From the NCBI GenBank assembly GCA_011319805.1, contig SJRY01000225.1:159589-223588 (forward strand): a stretch of 64,000 bases of DNA, read 5' to 3'. This document shows, in pieces, positions 21,491-32,800 of the stretch. The stretch is from Macrocybe gigantea. Taxonomy: Eukaryota > Basidiomycota > Agaricomycetes > Agaricales > Callistosporiaceae. Position 1 is the stretch's first letter, and the number at the start of each line of letters is the position of its first letter. A model generated the notes under the pieces. That model was not told where the DNA came from, ran no database searches, and saw only the letters and a program-made list of their open reading frames with translations. Made by a program: the position numbers and the translations under genes.

Positions 21491-22145
21491 CAATAACTTT
21501 CTGGAGCATTTACAATTATTAACAATGACTTTCCAACCATTTACAATCATTTACAATAAGTTTCCAGATCATTTACAATCATTTACAATAAGTTTCCAGA
21601 TCATTTACAATCATTTACAATAAGTTTCCAGATCATTTACAATCATCTACAATCACCTCCCAGGCCATTTACAATCATTAACAATAAGTTTCCAGAGCAT
21701 TTACAACCATTTACAATTATTAACAATAAGTTTCCAGAGCATTTACAATCATTAACAATCCCTTTCCAGACCATTTACAATCATTTACAATCACCTCCCA
21801 GACCATTTACAAATATTAACAATCCCTTTCCAGAGCATTTACAATCATTAACAATCCCTTTCCAGACCATTTACAATTATTAACAATCACCTCCCAGACT
21901 ATTTACAATCATTGACAGTCCCCTCCAAGACCATCTACAATCATTTACAATCATTAACAATCCCTTTCCAGAGCATTTACAATCATTAACAATAACTTTC
22001 CAGAGCATTTACAATCATTTACAATCTCCTTCTCTATCTGTCTGGCATGTATTACAATTGTTATTGTCATAAAGTCATCGGCATTATATACAATGGCCTG
22101 TCGGCACTTGCCCAGGATTGTTAACAAAAGTACAAGCCATGACTC
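21491..22145 (-). repeat. KDZ1 right terminal inverted repeat with subterminal array
   Basis: Units of CATTTACAATCATTAACAAT with CTTTCCAGA or CCTCCCAGA spacers, inverted relative to 456-985, then the unique outer part (22026-22145) matching 337-455 in reverse. Unit order differs between the two ends, suggesting gain and loss of units after the repeat formed. Confidence 0.87.
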
Positions 22146-22165
22146 CCCTATGCCTAGTTTTAACA
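22146..22165 (-). repeat. Old Copia LTR, second piece
   Basis: CCCTATGCCTAGTTTTAACA corresponds to the last 20 bp of the LTR on the minus-strand side (CCCTGTGCCTAGTTTCAACA in the intact copy). Its first 8 bp are the KDZ1 duplication. Confidence 0.88.
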
Positions 22166-24402
22166 GTCCTTTGGAAGAGTGTAGTGTAGATCAGAGAGAT
22201 CCAGTAATGGAATATCTAAGGAGAGTGACAATGGATAGTAGTCCAACATCAATCGCAGGTCATCATGAATGACTGATGCCATCCCAACCACATTGACAGG
22301 GATGAATATCAAATCAATAACTGAGGGCCACAGCTCTAGGTTATGTGAAATGAAGGTTAGGCCATGATTAGATGGCTCCACCCAATCAAGACCAAGGTCG
22401 AGTGCTGCATCACACAACATCTCTCCTCATGTACGCTGCAAGGTATGGACTCCATCCCAGAGTTTATAGTGACAGTTGAAATCCCCCCCAGATAAGTTAG
22501 ATTGGGAAAATCAGGTCATTCTGCACAATCATGCAGCAAGTGAATGGCACTTCCATCTACATTAGAATAGGCATTTGTGAGAAACAGAGGCTCTTCCAGA
22601 GTGGAAAAGCTAATAATTATCAGGTCATGACTATTGACAAGATCGCGTCTAAGGGAGGGATGCAACCGACATAAGCAGTTGTGAACATATATGAGCAGCA
22701 GATGATACAAGTCTAGTCAGAGTGACTGGGACCTCCAATTACTAGCTCGCCATCAGTGCTATGTGCTGATGGGGCTTGTCTTAACAGGTTTCAAGGAGCC
22801 TTGACGTTCTGGCCAGTTGACGTGTCCTCGATATTAAACCAAACAGTCACAGTATCAGAATTCTTGGAGTTATACATAACGCGCAGAACTCCAATAAGAG
22901 TGATGAGATCTGAGAATGAAGAGTCTCTGAGGATCTCATAGGCTTGCTGGGCAGTGATAACACTTCTATTGGAGTTGAAGTATGGTACATTGAGCAGTTT
23001 CACATAGGAAATGCTCGTAGGAATAGCGAGCTCGATGGTAGATTCAGCCAGAGCACACTGGAGAGCAGCCTCATGCAGAATGCCGAGATCCTTAGATGAT
23101 GCCACCTTCGTCATCAAGCAAGAAAATGAGGAGGCAGAGTGATCCTGGATGGATTCGCATCAGATCCAGGATTTGCCAGCAGTCAGCCCTCAATTGAAGG
23201 CTGAGAGAAGAGTTCCAGCGGCAACAGAGGTGTTGTCCACAGGGAAAGTAAAGATCACTCTGACATTACATTGGGATGGGCTATGAGAGGTGGACTTTGC
23301 CTTCTTCTTGGGCAGTCTGGAAGACTCCCCGGTCGCTTCCTTTTGCAAGAAGACGATCTTCTCCACAGAGAGGTGTGGGAAAGTTTTTGCCAAGGCTACA
23401 ATAGCTTCGGCAGGGGTATTGGCTGGTTGGGCCAAGGCTTGTGCATAGGAGCGCTTGCCAGCAGCAGGGCAAGTGGCCCTATTGACAGGAGGGGGCGGTC
23501 TATGACCTGGGATTCAGGAGCGAGATCACGGTTGAGGCAGAGGGGGGTGGTTCAGATTCTGAGGCAGTCTCAGAGGACGAGTGCCCATGTTCGAATGAGA
23601 ATCTTCCAGGCATACAGTACCAGAAGGGGAGGTGTGGGGTCAGCGAACTGAGTCACCTTTCCATGAGAAGGGAGGTGAGCATTGACAATTTCTTGCAAGC
23701 ACTGACCAAGGGGTGCTGAGGCCTGTCTAGCATAGAGACAGAGAACATGTTAATATCACTGGCACTGCTGACCAGAGTTGCAATACTCTCAGTGATGGCA
23801 TATTGATATCCCACTGGAATGGAGACAGAGGATGAGCCGACCTTCAGGATCCAAGCCTTGAGAGTGGCGAGAGATTTGGCTGTGGCCTTAGCTTCATCAT
23901 GAAGGAACCAGTCCCCTTCAGGGAAGATCGTGATGCCAATACTGTTGTCATTGTATGCTGCCTCAGTGGACAGAATCGATGGAGAGGGGGAAGCAGGGGG
24001 TCCTGTAGGCCCACCCACATTAGAAGGGTTGGTATCATTGGTGTCCATAAGACTATCACCACCTTGGAAGAGAAGGCTATCATTCCTCGGGGGGGGGGGG
24101 GGGGAGGAGCAGGAGAATGGAATGGGCCAGCAGAGGGCCATCCAGGGTGCGGGTTGAGTAGTGCATGACCACTACTGCCAATGATATTGAGTAGATCATC
24201 GCTCATAGAAAAACTCTAATAAGTCGGTTGATTTTCAGCTGATTTTCACAATATGAGACGTGAAAGTGCTCAAGAGTTTAGAGAACTCAGGTCTGCAACT
24301 TGATTCAAGATCGGCCTAGTCAATGATGTTGTAGAGTGATGAAGATGATAGAGGAGAGTTATTTACACTTATTTACAAATGAGCATTGCAGAAAGAGAAG
24401 CG
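22166..24402 (-). pseudogene. LINE copy 2: 5' half, both ORFs broken
   Basis: Minus-strand copy of the LINE. It starts at 24402 with the same 5' end as copy 1, then 5' UTR, ORF1 from about 24206 (MSDDLLNIIG, FPEGDWFLHD, AAYNDNSIGI, EIAIPTSISY) and an ORF2 endonuclease part (LDLGLDWVEPSNHG, LTFISHNLEL) ending at 22166. About 0.6 kb is missing near 22793, joining ORF1 at GQNVK to the ORF2 endonuclease, so the zinc knuckles are lost. A 16-G run at 24089-24104 lies in the Pro-coding stretch. The 5' end abuts Copia Gag sequence (its target), and the 3' side is cut by the old Copia LTR. Confidence 0.87.
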
Positions 24403-25319
24403 ATCCCAATAGTGTCTTTGTCAAGCTTGTCATGAAGAAGAAGGAAGGAGACAAAGGAGTTGTACTCCTCAGAAAGAGCTCTGATCAAGGCCATGGAAGC
24501 AAGTTCACTATCCAGGCTAGACAGAGTGAAGTCTGCTGGGCAAAGATTTTGAATTTTGACCAGACAGTCCTCAACTCTATTCATAAGGGATTGCAGAGTT
24601 TCATCCTCCTTCTTCCTGATAGAGAAGAGATCATCATAGGCATTGAACCTGGAACCAGGCTTCTTTTGAAGATGGACCTTTTCCAAAGCAGCCCACATTT
24701 TCACAGGATCATCTTTAATCCCATGAAAATGAATTCTCTGTTCCTGCTCCACCATAAGGTAGAGCTGGCCAGCTGCTTTATCTGACTTTAGGTCCCATGC
24801 TTCAGCAGAAGTGGAGTCTACTGGTCTTGGATTTGAACCAGAGACAATCCTCCAAAGGCCATAGGCTCTAAGCCAAGCCTCTATTTCTCTAGACTAAGTA
24901 GAGTAGTTGGTGGAGTTGAATTTGGTAAAAGAAGGCATGGAGGTAGAGAAAGACATGATGGCAAGATGCTAGAGGCAGGGAGATAGCAAAGGGATAAAGG
25001 CAAGGAGATGGAATGGAATGGAATGATGGGAGGTTGGAAATACAACCACAACCCTCTTGCTTGGGCAGAGCACAAGAGAAAGAGAGAGACTGTGCTACTG
25101 GCCTTGCCCTCAGGAGAGTGTGTGTCAAGAAAGGTCTAGCTACTGAAAGTGCCCTTGGTCTACTTAAGTAAAGTAAAAGGACTATCTACTGAGCACCCAG
25201 TTGTCAGCACAAAGGCCTAATCCCAGAGTCATAGAAATGACTACCTGGTTTTCTACTGGTGGAGTAAAGACTGCTTCAAATGAAGATCAGTTCCAACAGT
25301 TGGTGCTCCTATCTACTAA
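24403..25319 (-). pseudogene. Copia gag fragment with 5' leader
   Basis: Minus-strand match to 6223-7140 of the intact Copia element: the first ~190 Gag codons (KMWAALEKVHLQKKPGS, RFNAYDDLFSIRKKEDE) and the leader to the CTACTAAACTT motif. The start region is disrupted by a stop. It is cut by LINE copy 2 on the left and abuts LINE copy 3 on the right. Confidence 0.92.
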
Positions 25320-26207
25320 ACTTGGCCTGTTGGCAAAGCGACAAGTGATGATTCTGAGCTGATTGGATTGTATATGTCAATCCAAATGGCCATCATACAG
25401 GATGGAGTTATATCCATTGTGTGTTTCCTTGACTCGATGAATGTAATTAACCACATTGTCAATTGCAACCCCCACTCTGCACAGTTGTATTCCATTGCTC
25501 TGTGCACTTCATTGCATGCTTGGCTCACCCAATCTGAGCAGCACCAGATTACGCTCTGGCATGTCCCTTCCTAGTGGAAGTAGGCTATTCAGGTCGAAGC
25601 ACACCAATCTGTGCATAGGCTCAACGTTCCTTAGGGACCTCATCCTCTTTATACCATGGATATACTCTGCAAGGAGGCAGATAATGATATGCATGCCTCT
25701 TGATTCCATGATTCCAGAATCAAGAAATATATTGGTGCCTCCACATTTCATTTTTATAATGCAGGAAAGCCGGAGTCCTATGAGCACCCCCTTCACAAAA
25801 GAACAGGCTTTATGAAGTTGGTGACAGGCAATGAGCTATATGCTCAGTGCTGTCGCATTGCTTGCAGCCATGCTCCAATCAATGTGTATCGAGCATGGTT
25901 CAATTTTGTAAAGAGCGATGAGTGCTCATATGGATGAGGTCCTGAAGACTCCATCCATGTTATGACTCTGTACAGTAACTGAAACAGGCCAACTGAACAC
26001 CAGTATAATGGCTTTGTACACTCCTGGTTTATTAAGTACCTTACATTGAACAAGATGGCAGGTGCTTTCATCCTGGATCTGGGGGGTGGGTAACTGCCCT
26101 TTCATAGTAGGGGATCCACTGGGTTATGGCTCCTCACAGGGCCTTTGCACGGAAGTAACCACAGCCAGCCTTTGGACTGCAGAACCTAGAGCATCAAGTC
26201 AGTAGGG
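25320..26207 (+). pseudogene. LINE copy 3: RNase H end of ORF2
   Basis: Plus-strand match to LINE copy 1 from about 16956 to the ORF2 end (AELIGL-equivalent, FLDSMN, C-terminal Cys/His motif), then 3' UTR to 26207. Several C-to-T stops. The 3' UTR continues at 27538 after the SINE-like insertion. Nucleotide sequence is strongly diverged from copy 1. Confidence 0.88.
26196..26207. repeat. SINE-like element target-site duplication, left
   Basis: AAGTCAGTAGGG here and AAGTCAGTGGGG at 27536-27547. The undisturbed LINE 3' UTR (reverse complement near 34345) reads AATTCAGTAGAGTG once, so the duplication is real. Its exact length is 9-13 bp because the ends are ambiguous. Confidence 0.8.
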
Positions 26208-26218
26208 TAAGGGCTGGT

Positions 26219-26289
26219 TGGCATAGCAGTAAAACGTAGTCAGGTAGTCCTGTGGATGTGGCAATCCATGAAGCCGTGGGTTCTAGTCT
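26219..26289 (+). promoter_or_regulatory. Type 2 pol III promoter (boxes A and B) in SINE head
   Basis: Box A TGGCATAGCAG at 26219-26229 fits TRGCNNAGYNG at every position. Box B GGTTCTAGTCT at 26279-26289 matches 9 of 11 positions of GGTTCRANNCC. The spacing of about 50 bp is within the tRNA range. Cloverleaf pairing is poor, so this is a tRNA-derived head, not a functional tRNA gene. A TTTT run near 27193 could terminate pol III early. Confidence 0.65.
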
Positions 26290-27093
26290 GGAGGTAGCAT
26301 CTTTAGGTTTGCATTCAGAAGTGTCCGGAGCTGGTTCCATGTGACATGGGCAGGAAGTATCACGACCCTGTGACAGTTGTTCCCACGAGGGAGGTGACTT
26401 GGTCATGTGACTAAGCAGCTGGCACGTGACATAAGCTGGGTTATGCATCACACATGTGACTTACCCCACTATATGGGTCAAGTATCACATGACCCTAACT
26501 CACACGCTTGCATGTGATCCCCGATCTAAAAGTATAGGGGCTGAAAGGATAAGGGACTATACTGGGAATTGGGCTGATAACCATCTGATAGTGTTTGAGC
26601 CAACAGGGCACCTGGTACCATGTGAGCCACCTGAAGTAGGGGTCCATGGAGGTTAGTCATGACGCAGTATGCTTCGGCGGAAGTAGATCCAGACCCGTTC
26701 AGCTAAGGGCTTCCCCTGTGGGAACCTGTCATGGGAGGACCATGGACCTTGCTGTGATATTGGAAGCCAGTCTGGCAGGCACATGGCAAGACAGAGACCT
26801 TGGACAGATGGGGATCCACACCCTAAGGGGCATCAGCGAACCATCTGCCAGGGGATGGGAAGGCAGGACTGGGGATCGTGCCCTAGACACCGCTGGACCA
26901 TAGCAAGGCTGAACAGTCTCCAGTCTTCAGCTCAAAAGACCTAACTCCTCTGTCAGTGGCCCTAGGATAATACACCCAGGTCGCTGCTTAAGTTGAATCT
27001 GAAGTGTGAACTCCTGGGTTCTGTGGGACTCTGGGGACCCCAGTGTGTAGGTGAAAGTCCATGCTAACCTACTTGACAGGCTTAAATGGTTCC

Positions 27094-27151
27094 CCTTGGC
27101 GTGGATGGCCTTGGAGTGCAAGTGTTGGACAAAGCCTTAATCCGGCAGACC
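27094..27151 (+). repeat. Internal SINE repeat, copy 1
   Basis: From CCTTGGCGTGGATGGCC to CTTAATCCGGCAGACC. A diverged direct copy lies at 27306-27364. It indicates duplication inside the SINE body. Confidence 0.85.
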
Positions 27152-27305
27152 GCAGCTGAGTAAGACGGTACCATCCCTGAGTCCACACCCAATTTTGGAG
27201 AGGCCTCAGCCATTGGCAAGGAGGGGTCTGCAGACCAAATAGGGAGGGCATAAGCCTGATGGATGCACACTGGACCCATATAAGGAGTCCTAGGTTAAGA
27301 GTTCT

Positions 27306-27364
27306 CCTGGGCGTGGATGGCCCTGGGGTGAGAGTGCTGGACAATAGCCTTAATCCGGCAGACC
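27306..27364 (+). repeat. Internal SINE repeat, copy 2
   Basis: From CCTGGGCGTGGATGGCC to CTTAATCCGGCAGACC, matching 27094-27151 with about ten changes. Confidence 0.85.
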
Positions 27365-27415
27365 CACCTGGGTAGCAGCCTCTTCCGCAAGGGGGGGCTA
27401 AACTTCATGTTTGTC

Positions 27416-27495
27416 TTGGACTCATCGTATTTATGGTAGATACCTTGGTGTATTTACGAGCAGACTGCCACTGTGCACCGCTATATAAATTGTTC

Positions 27496-27537
<42 letters not shown>
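27416..27537 (+). repeat. LINE-derived tail and poly-A of the SINE
   Basis: GGACTCATCGTATTTA ... GCTATATAAATTGTTCATTT and 38 A, aligned with 18008-18112 of LINE copy 1. This is the segment a LINE reverse transcriptase would recognise. Confidence 0.88.
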
Positions 27538-27540
<3 letters not shown>

Positions 27541-27744
27541 AGTGGGGTGTTTGACAAAAGTGAACACCAAGCTTTAATGCACTTCACAGATTCTGCAATG
27601 TCCATCATTATAGGCCCTCTTGGACCCTTTACATGGAATCGACCATATCTGGCTCTTAGGAGCTGGGAGACATGAACCCAACCAATAAGTAAGCATGGAT
27701 GTGAGCAGTTAGCAGTTGTGCACAGGAGTACATTACATCCCCCA
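27538..27744 (+). pseudogene. LINE copy 3, rest of 3' UTR
   Basis: Resumes LINE 3' UTR after the SINE: TGTTTGAC ... CCTCTTGGACCCTTTACATG ... AGGAGCTGGGAGAC, matching the reverse complement of 34215-34345. No poly-A is reached before the KDZ2 end. Confidence 0.75.
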
Positions 27745-27750
27745 CCATTT

Positions 27751-28307
27751 CCACTGGTATTCTGATGCAGTTCCTGTACAGTACTTGTTGAGTTCTGATA
27801 ATTCTTGTAGAGTTCTGGTAAAGTCCTTATCCAGTTCTTGATTTTTGCAATCTATCTATAACAAGAACTCAACAAGGACTTAACAGGAACTTCAGCAGGA
27901 CTGATGAGTATAGGAACTCCACAAGAACTCCACCAAAACTTTATAGGGATTACCTATGTATATTCTGAGGACTCTACAAGAAGGAGAACTGTACAAGGAA
28001 TTCTGAAGGACTCTACAAGGACATTTTATCAACTATAAAAGAACCATACCAGGACTACAGGAGGACTGCAGGAGGATTCAAGAAGTACTACTTCTTTGAG
28101 GATTCTGCCAAGGAAATATGAAAATCCTAGTGAACCATACCAGGATAATACCAGGAATATAGAAGAACTTCATCAGAACAACATGATAAGGATTTTAGAA
28201 GGAATTCTTTTGTACTGTATCAGAAAAATACCAGGACTCCAGGAGGAATTCTGAAAGACCATAGACAAGGGTTATACTAGGACTGTACAAGGACAATAGT
28301 AGAACTG
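27751..28307. repeat. KDZ2 left subterminal array
   Basis: Many degenerate ~15-20-bp units (AGGACTCTACAAGGA, GAACTCCACAAGAACT). The array resumes at 29545-29790 after the Tc1/mariner insertion. Inverted units are at 35741-36045. Confidence 0.7.
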
Positions 28308-28309
28308 TA

Positions 28310-29542
28310 CAGTACCCTTGCAAAAGTTTTGCAACATTACATATAAATAATAAACAAAAATTACTCTCTACACCTGCCTATACCCCACCTACCATGCCTA
28401 AGACACCTGGAACCAAAAACACATCACCAGAGCTGTGATCCCTCATCTATCACAAATCCAAAGAAAACATGCCAATTCAAGATATTGCCACTTTTATTGG
28501 AAGGGACCGCAGCACTATTTTTCACATTCTCAAAAACTATGATACCCAAGGTCATTTTGATGATACCCCATGCTTGGGTAGACCACCCAAGCTAGATGAG
28601 TGGTCCATATGACATCTCAAAGTTTCTCTAGATAGAAACAGATGCCAAACTCTCTCTGAGATCACTCAAAATGTCAACACCTCTCGAGATGATCCTGTCT
28701 ATCCAGACACTGTTAGGAGGGCTATTAGCAATCATTTAGGCATGAAAGAACATGTTGCAGCCAAGAAACCTTATCTCAAGCTTGAGCATCAGAAGGCACA
28801 GCTTGTATAGGCAAAGGAACACTAGGGTTGGGGGAGTGAGGACTGGAACCAGATGATTTGGACAGATGAGTCATCTGTGGAGATTGGAAAAAACTCTAGG
28901 GTGGTCTGGGTGTGCAGGAGACCTAGAGAGAAGTATGACAAGAAGTGTCTCACTCCAACTTTCAAGTCAGGAAGGCAAAGTTTGATGATTTGGAGGTGTA
29001 TGGCACATGGGAGGCTTGGTCCCCTTATTAGAATCCCAAAGGATGCCAGAAAGGGGTCAGATTATATCAGATTAATCCTTTCTGGTCCCCTTTGGGATAT
29101 CTATGAGGAGCTAAGTGAAGAGAGAGGGCAGGTAGCAGTCATGGAAGATGGGGCCCCTATTCACTGCACCAAGGCTTCACAAGAATGGCAAAAAAATCAG
29201 AACATGGTCATTCTCCCTCACCCAGCACAGTCTCCAGACCTCAATCCCATTGAACATGTTTGGATTCTGCTCAAAAGTAGGATCAATAGCAGGCCAACTC
29301 TTTCTCAGAATGTGGATGAATTGTGGAGTATGCTTCAGGCAGAGTGGGCAAAACTGGACTTGGAATTGATAAATACTTTAGTTGGAAGCATGCCAGACAG
29401 GGTAAAAGATGTTATAGAGGCTAAAGGTGGATCTACCAAGTACTAGATTACATAGCATAGAGTTGTAGTGGTGTAAAAATGAATTCTTTCAAGAGTATGT
29501 TTTTATTTATTTACATGTTGCAAAACTTTTGCAAGGGGACTG
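28310..29542 (+). mobile_element. Tc1/mariner transposon, 1233 bp, TA-flanked
   Basis: Inverted ends CAGTACCCTTGCAAAAG / CAGTCCCCTTGCAAAAG extend through TTTTGCAACAT and are flanked by the TA duplication at 28308-28309 and 29543-29544. Starting with CAGT beside TA is the Tc1 hallmark. One transposase frame fills the inside. It inserted in the KDZ2 left array. Confidence 0.96.
28394..29446 (+). pseudogene. Tc1-type DD34E transposase
   Basis: One frame of about 350 codons from ATG at 28394 (MPKTPGTKN), with four stops and no frameshift: TGA at 28436 and 28610, TAG at 28808 and 28823. An N-terminal helix-turn-helix (MPIQDIATFIGRDRSTI, then GRPPKL) is followed by the catalytic core: WTDES (~156), MEDGAPIH (~250) and NPIEHVW (~285). 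There are 34 residues between the second D and the E, as in Tc1. All four stops can come from CGA or CAG by C-to-T, so the gene was silenced by base change, not by indels. Confidence 0.95.
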
Positions 29543-29544
29543 TA

Positions 29545-29800
29545 CAAGGATTGTACTAGAACTGTACAAGAACCTCATAAGGACCTTACAAGGACTACTT
29601 TTGGACTGCATAGGGATTCTACCAGGATTTTATAAGGACTTTACAAGAACCATACAAGAACTCCACCAGAACCCCATGAGAAATCCTAGTAAACTATACA
29701 AGGACATTACCAGGGCTTTACAAGGAGTCCACCTTGACTGTATAAGAACACTTCTAGAATTTAACAATACATCTGACTTCATCTCAACTATACAATATAG
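29545..29800. repeat. KDZ2 left subterminal array, continuation
   Basis: Same TACAAGGACT-type units as 27751-28307, beyond the Tc1/mariner insertion, ending just before the KDZ2 gene's 3' end. Confidence 0.7.
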
Positions 29801-29835
29801 AACAATTTGTACATCTGAAAGAACAACCCCTATTT

Positions 29836-32800
29836 AAGCTATATCTATTTCAATACCTAATTCTTCTTCAACTTCATTATCATCAATAACTTCTACTTTC
29901 TTTGCTGCCTGCTTAGCTTGTTTTCTAAGGACTTTGAGAGTATAAAGAAACAATAAAACATGTAATATTCAATTGAAATTGTAAACTGTCATTCTGTTAA
30001 GTATGCTTTCAAAGCCTGCAATCCAAGCATTTAACTGTTCACATGCTTGTATATTATAGGCTCATTTAAAGTGAGTGCAGCCCTTTGAATCAACTTCCTT
30101 TTGAATAAGATTGGATACAGAACTATTTAATGGTGCAAGATTGCACTATTTGCAACACAAGCAGTCTGTGAACTGATGATTGATATAGTGGTAGGCATCT
30201 ACAATGAACCAACTTGTATTCTTCCAATCATCCCATCTTTCTTATGCAATAGCAGTATGCAGAACTTGGCATGCTTTATCAATGCAAATGTAATCTGGTC
30301 TTGAGGTTTGATCTGAATAGACCTGTTCCAGCCAATTCAGAATATTTGTTGGTGATGCTGAAATATCAAATTTTGTCCATCCAATAATAACTCCACATGG
30401 TGAACAAATTGTTTTCACATAGTAATATTTTCCAGCACTAAAATAGTGCACTTGTAGTTGTGTTATTCTGGTTCATCATGCCTTTGAGCAGAAGGTGCAA
30501 CTTGGAGATACCAATCTTGTCTTTCTTTTTCTGCTCATTTTATCAATCTTTGAACCTCCAATAAAGATTGATTTCCAAATCTTGTCTGATATGAATGCCA
30601 AAGATCTTGATGATCAAGACATGCTTGGGTTTTTCCAATCCTGGATTTGCCACAATCTTTGACTCAGCATAATCCTTCAAACATCCTTTCATGCTTATCA
30701 CAAAATATCCCATTCTGATAATTGAGCAAGTCTTTATCACAATTTTCATATGCACAATGTGCAGGTTCCATCATAATGCCATCCATCACAATTATTTTGA
30801 CTGGTGTATAGCCTTCAGTATCATTATCAATATTCATATCATCATTGCTTTGATCCAGCTCTTTATCAATATCCATATAAGCTCCACTTGAAGCAGCATG
30901 TTGTGCTATTGCTCTTGCTCATGCAGCATCTTGTCTTGCTAAATGAGCAGCTTCTCTCTGTAGAGCAGAAACAACCTGATTTTCATCAATCTCCAAGACA
31001 GCAGCAGGGTCATCTCCAATAATACAGTCTGCTATTGCTTTATATTCATGGGTACAATCTTTGCAAGAATTTTTTTTGGCTCCATAGATGATACTCTTTT
31101 GGCCTAATTGTTCAAAGGCATGCTTAATAGTATCTTGGATATTAAGTCCTTTAGCAGGAGCAAAGATTTTATTTGAATAATCTGCTACTTGGTGTATAGA
31201 TTCTTGAGTAAAGGCTTGCTAAATTTGACATCTAGAAATATTGATTTCTAGAGGCTCCAGATAGCTATCATTATAAAATGCAGCAATAGCAGAGGCAGAT
31301 GCATGGATATTATACATGGCATTGACTACAGCTATAGAAAAATTGTGATCAACCCAGAATGATTGCCTAATTTTTAAAAATTTGGCAGAATTGATGAATC
31401 TCTTCTTTCAGATGGGTTTATTCCTATCAATCAAAGAGTTTTGATGATCTGCATAATAGATGGTATTGCATTATTTGCATCTTCCACTGAGAACAAAGGT
31501 ATTTCTGAGGAGAGAATTGCCTTGAAGCAATTTTATATGAGGAATATCATGATCCTTTGAATTTTGCATCAAATGGGTGTTTTTGCATTCCATGTGCAAG
31601 CATTTTGCTGTTTGGAGACATATCAACTGGATAGATTTGAGAATAGCATCATCAACTAGTTGTAAATCTTCAGTTTGATCAAATAAAAGCCCAGTCATGG
31701 TATGCAGTTTAGTTGCCAGCAAGTTGATCAAGATTTCATCTTTAATAGTAGGATTTAATTCTTTTTTCTGAAAGAGCTGCATAAAATCAGTTTGAAGATT
31801 TTCCTTTAAAGACTTTTCCAAAGCAGTCATCCAAGCAGTAGCTGTTCAAGAGTGTTTTTGCTGATAGAGATGCAGATTTAATAAATCTATGTTGTATGTC
31901 AAGGCAAAAAGAACCATTAAAACAGTTTGTAGAGATACTTTGGAGCTGAATGTCTGCTCAACAAAGTCTGCAAAAACTCGGAAATGTATATCTGGAAAAG
32001 CTTGATGAGGCATAGAGCCTGCAGCAGCCACAACTGGCATGAGATGGCACCAAAGCTATAAAAATAACAGCCATTTTGATGGCAAAATAAATCCAGAGAT
32101 AGGTGAGCACCATAGCCAGAGCCAAAGCCAGAGCCAAAAAAATATTCCTTGTACTAAGAGATTGGTTCCCAGATAGGAAACAAGTGCATATGCAAGAATC
32201 AGATAGCTGAAGAAAAATGAAGTCATATTTGCATATTTTCAACATATAATATATATCAACTTACACTACAGAAGAACAGTTTTTCTTATGAGACTTCTTC
32301 TTTGCCTTGGCATTCTCTTTCTGAGCTGCTTTAGCATGTTCATCCAAAACAACACAAAGATTCTCAAAAGTAGGACAAAGAGCACTAAAGATACTCATAT
32401 TTGTAATCTCTTCTTTACTTTTGAGCCACCTGTGTATATCAGCATGCTTGATTGCCTCAGGAAAGGTTTTCTTGTAATATGAATAATATGTTGTCTTAGA
32501 AACAAAAACCTGAATGATGCTGGTATCATCAGAAATCTAAATTTAAATTGCATAAGTAGTTAATTCAACCATCCAAAAAAAAAACTTGCTTCGCCTTTCC
32601 ACAAACCAGACTTTGCCATTTTTCTGATATATTGGAAGGCATCTTGTATTGCTATATATTTTTCATAAGCAAAATGGAGGTCTTTCTTGTTGCAATCCAT
32701 CATAGCAGAAGGAATATTCAAAGCATATACAATATGTTCTTGAAGAGATCCTGCTAGAAGATGGGAGGCAGGCCTGGAGGAACTTGAGGCCTTGGTAATG

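Larger units (their letters stand above)
337..22145 (+). mobile_element. KDZ1: large KDZ-superfamily DNA transposon with nested insertions
   Basis: The ends are inverted copies of each other: 337-455 matches the reverse complement of 22026-22145, sharing CTTTTGTTAACAAT and the block that follows. Inside are subterminal repeat arrays, a minus-strand accessory gene, an unknown plus-strand gene and a plus-strand KDZ transposase with a CxC2 cluster. It spans 21.8 kb, of which 5.55 kb (Copia) and 6.36 kb (LINE) are later insertions, leaving about 9.9 kb of its own sequence. The insertion point is set precisely by the split Copia LTR on both sides. All its genes are decayed, so it now looks immobile. 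Confidence 0.85.
26208..27537 (+). mobile_element. Long SINE-like element: tRNA-like head, unknown body, LINE tail
   Basis: A 1.33-kb insertion inside the LINE copy 3 3' UTR with a duplicated target and a 38-A tail. The head (from about 26211, GGGCTGGTTGGCATAGC) has pol III box A and box B motifs. The body of about 1.1 kb has no open coding pattern and an internally repeated ~58-bp segment. The last ~85 bp before the A-tail (27416-27499) match the 3' end of the local LINE family. A tRNA-derived head plus a LINE-shared tail is the classic plan of LINE-dependent SINEs, but most SINEs are 100-500 bp, so this one is unusually long. It could be a composite or a pol II-made chimera. Confidence 0.72.
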
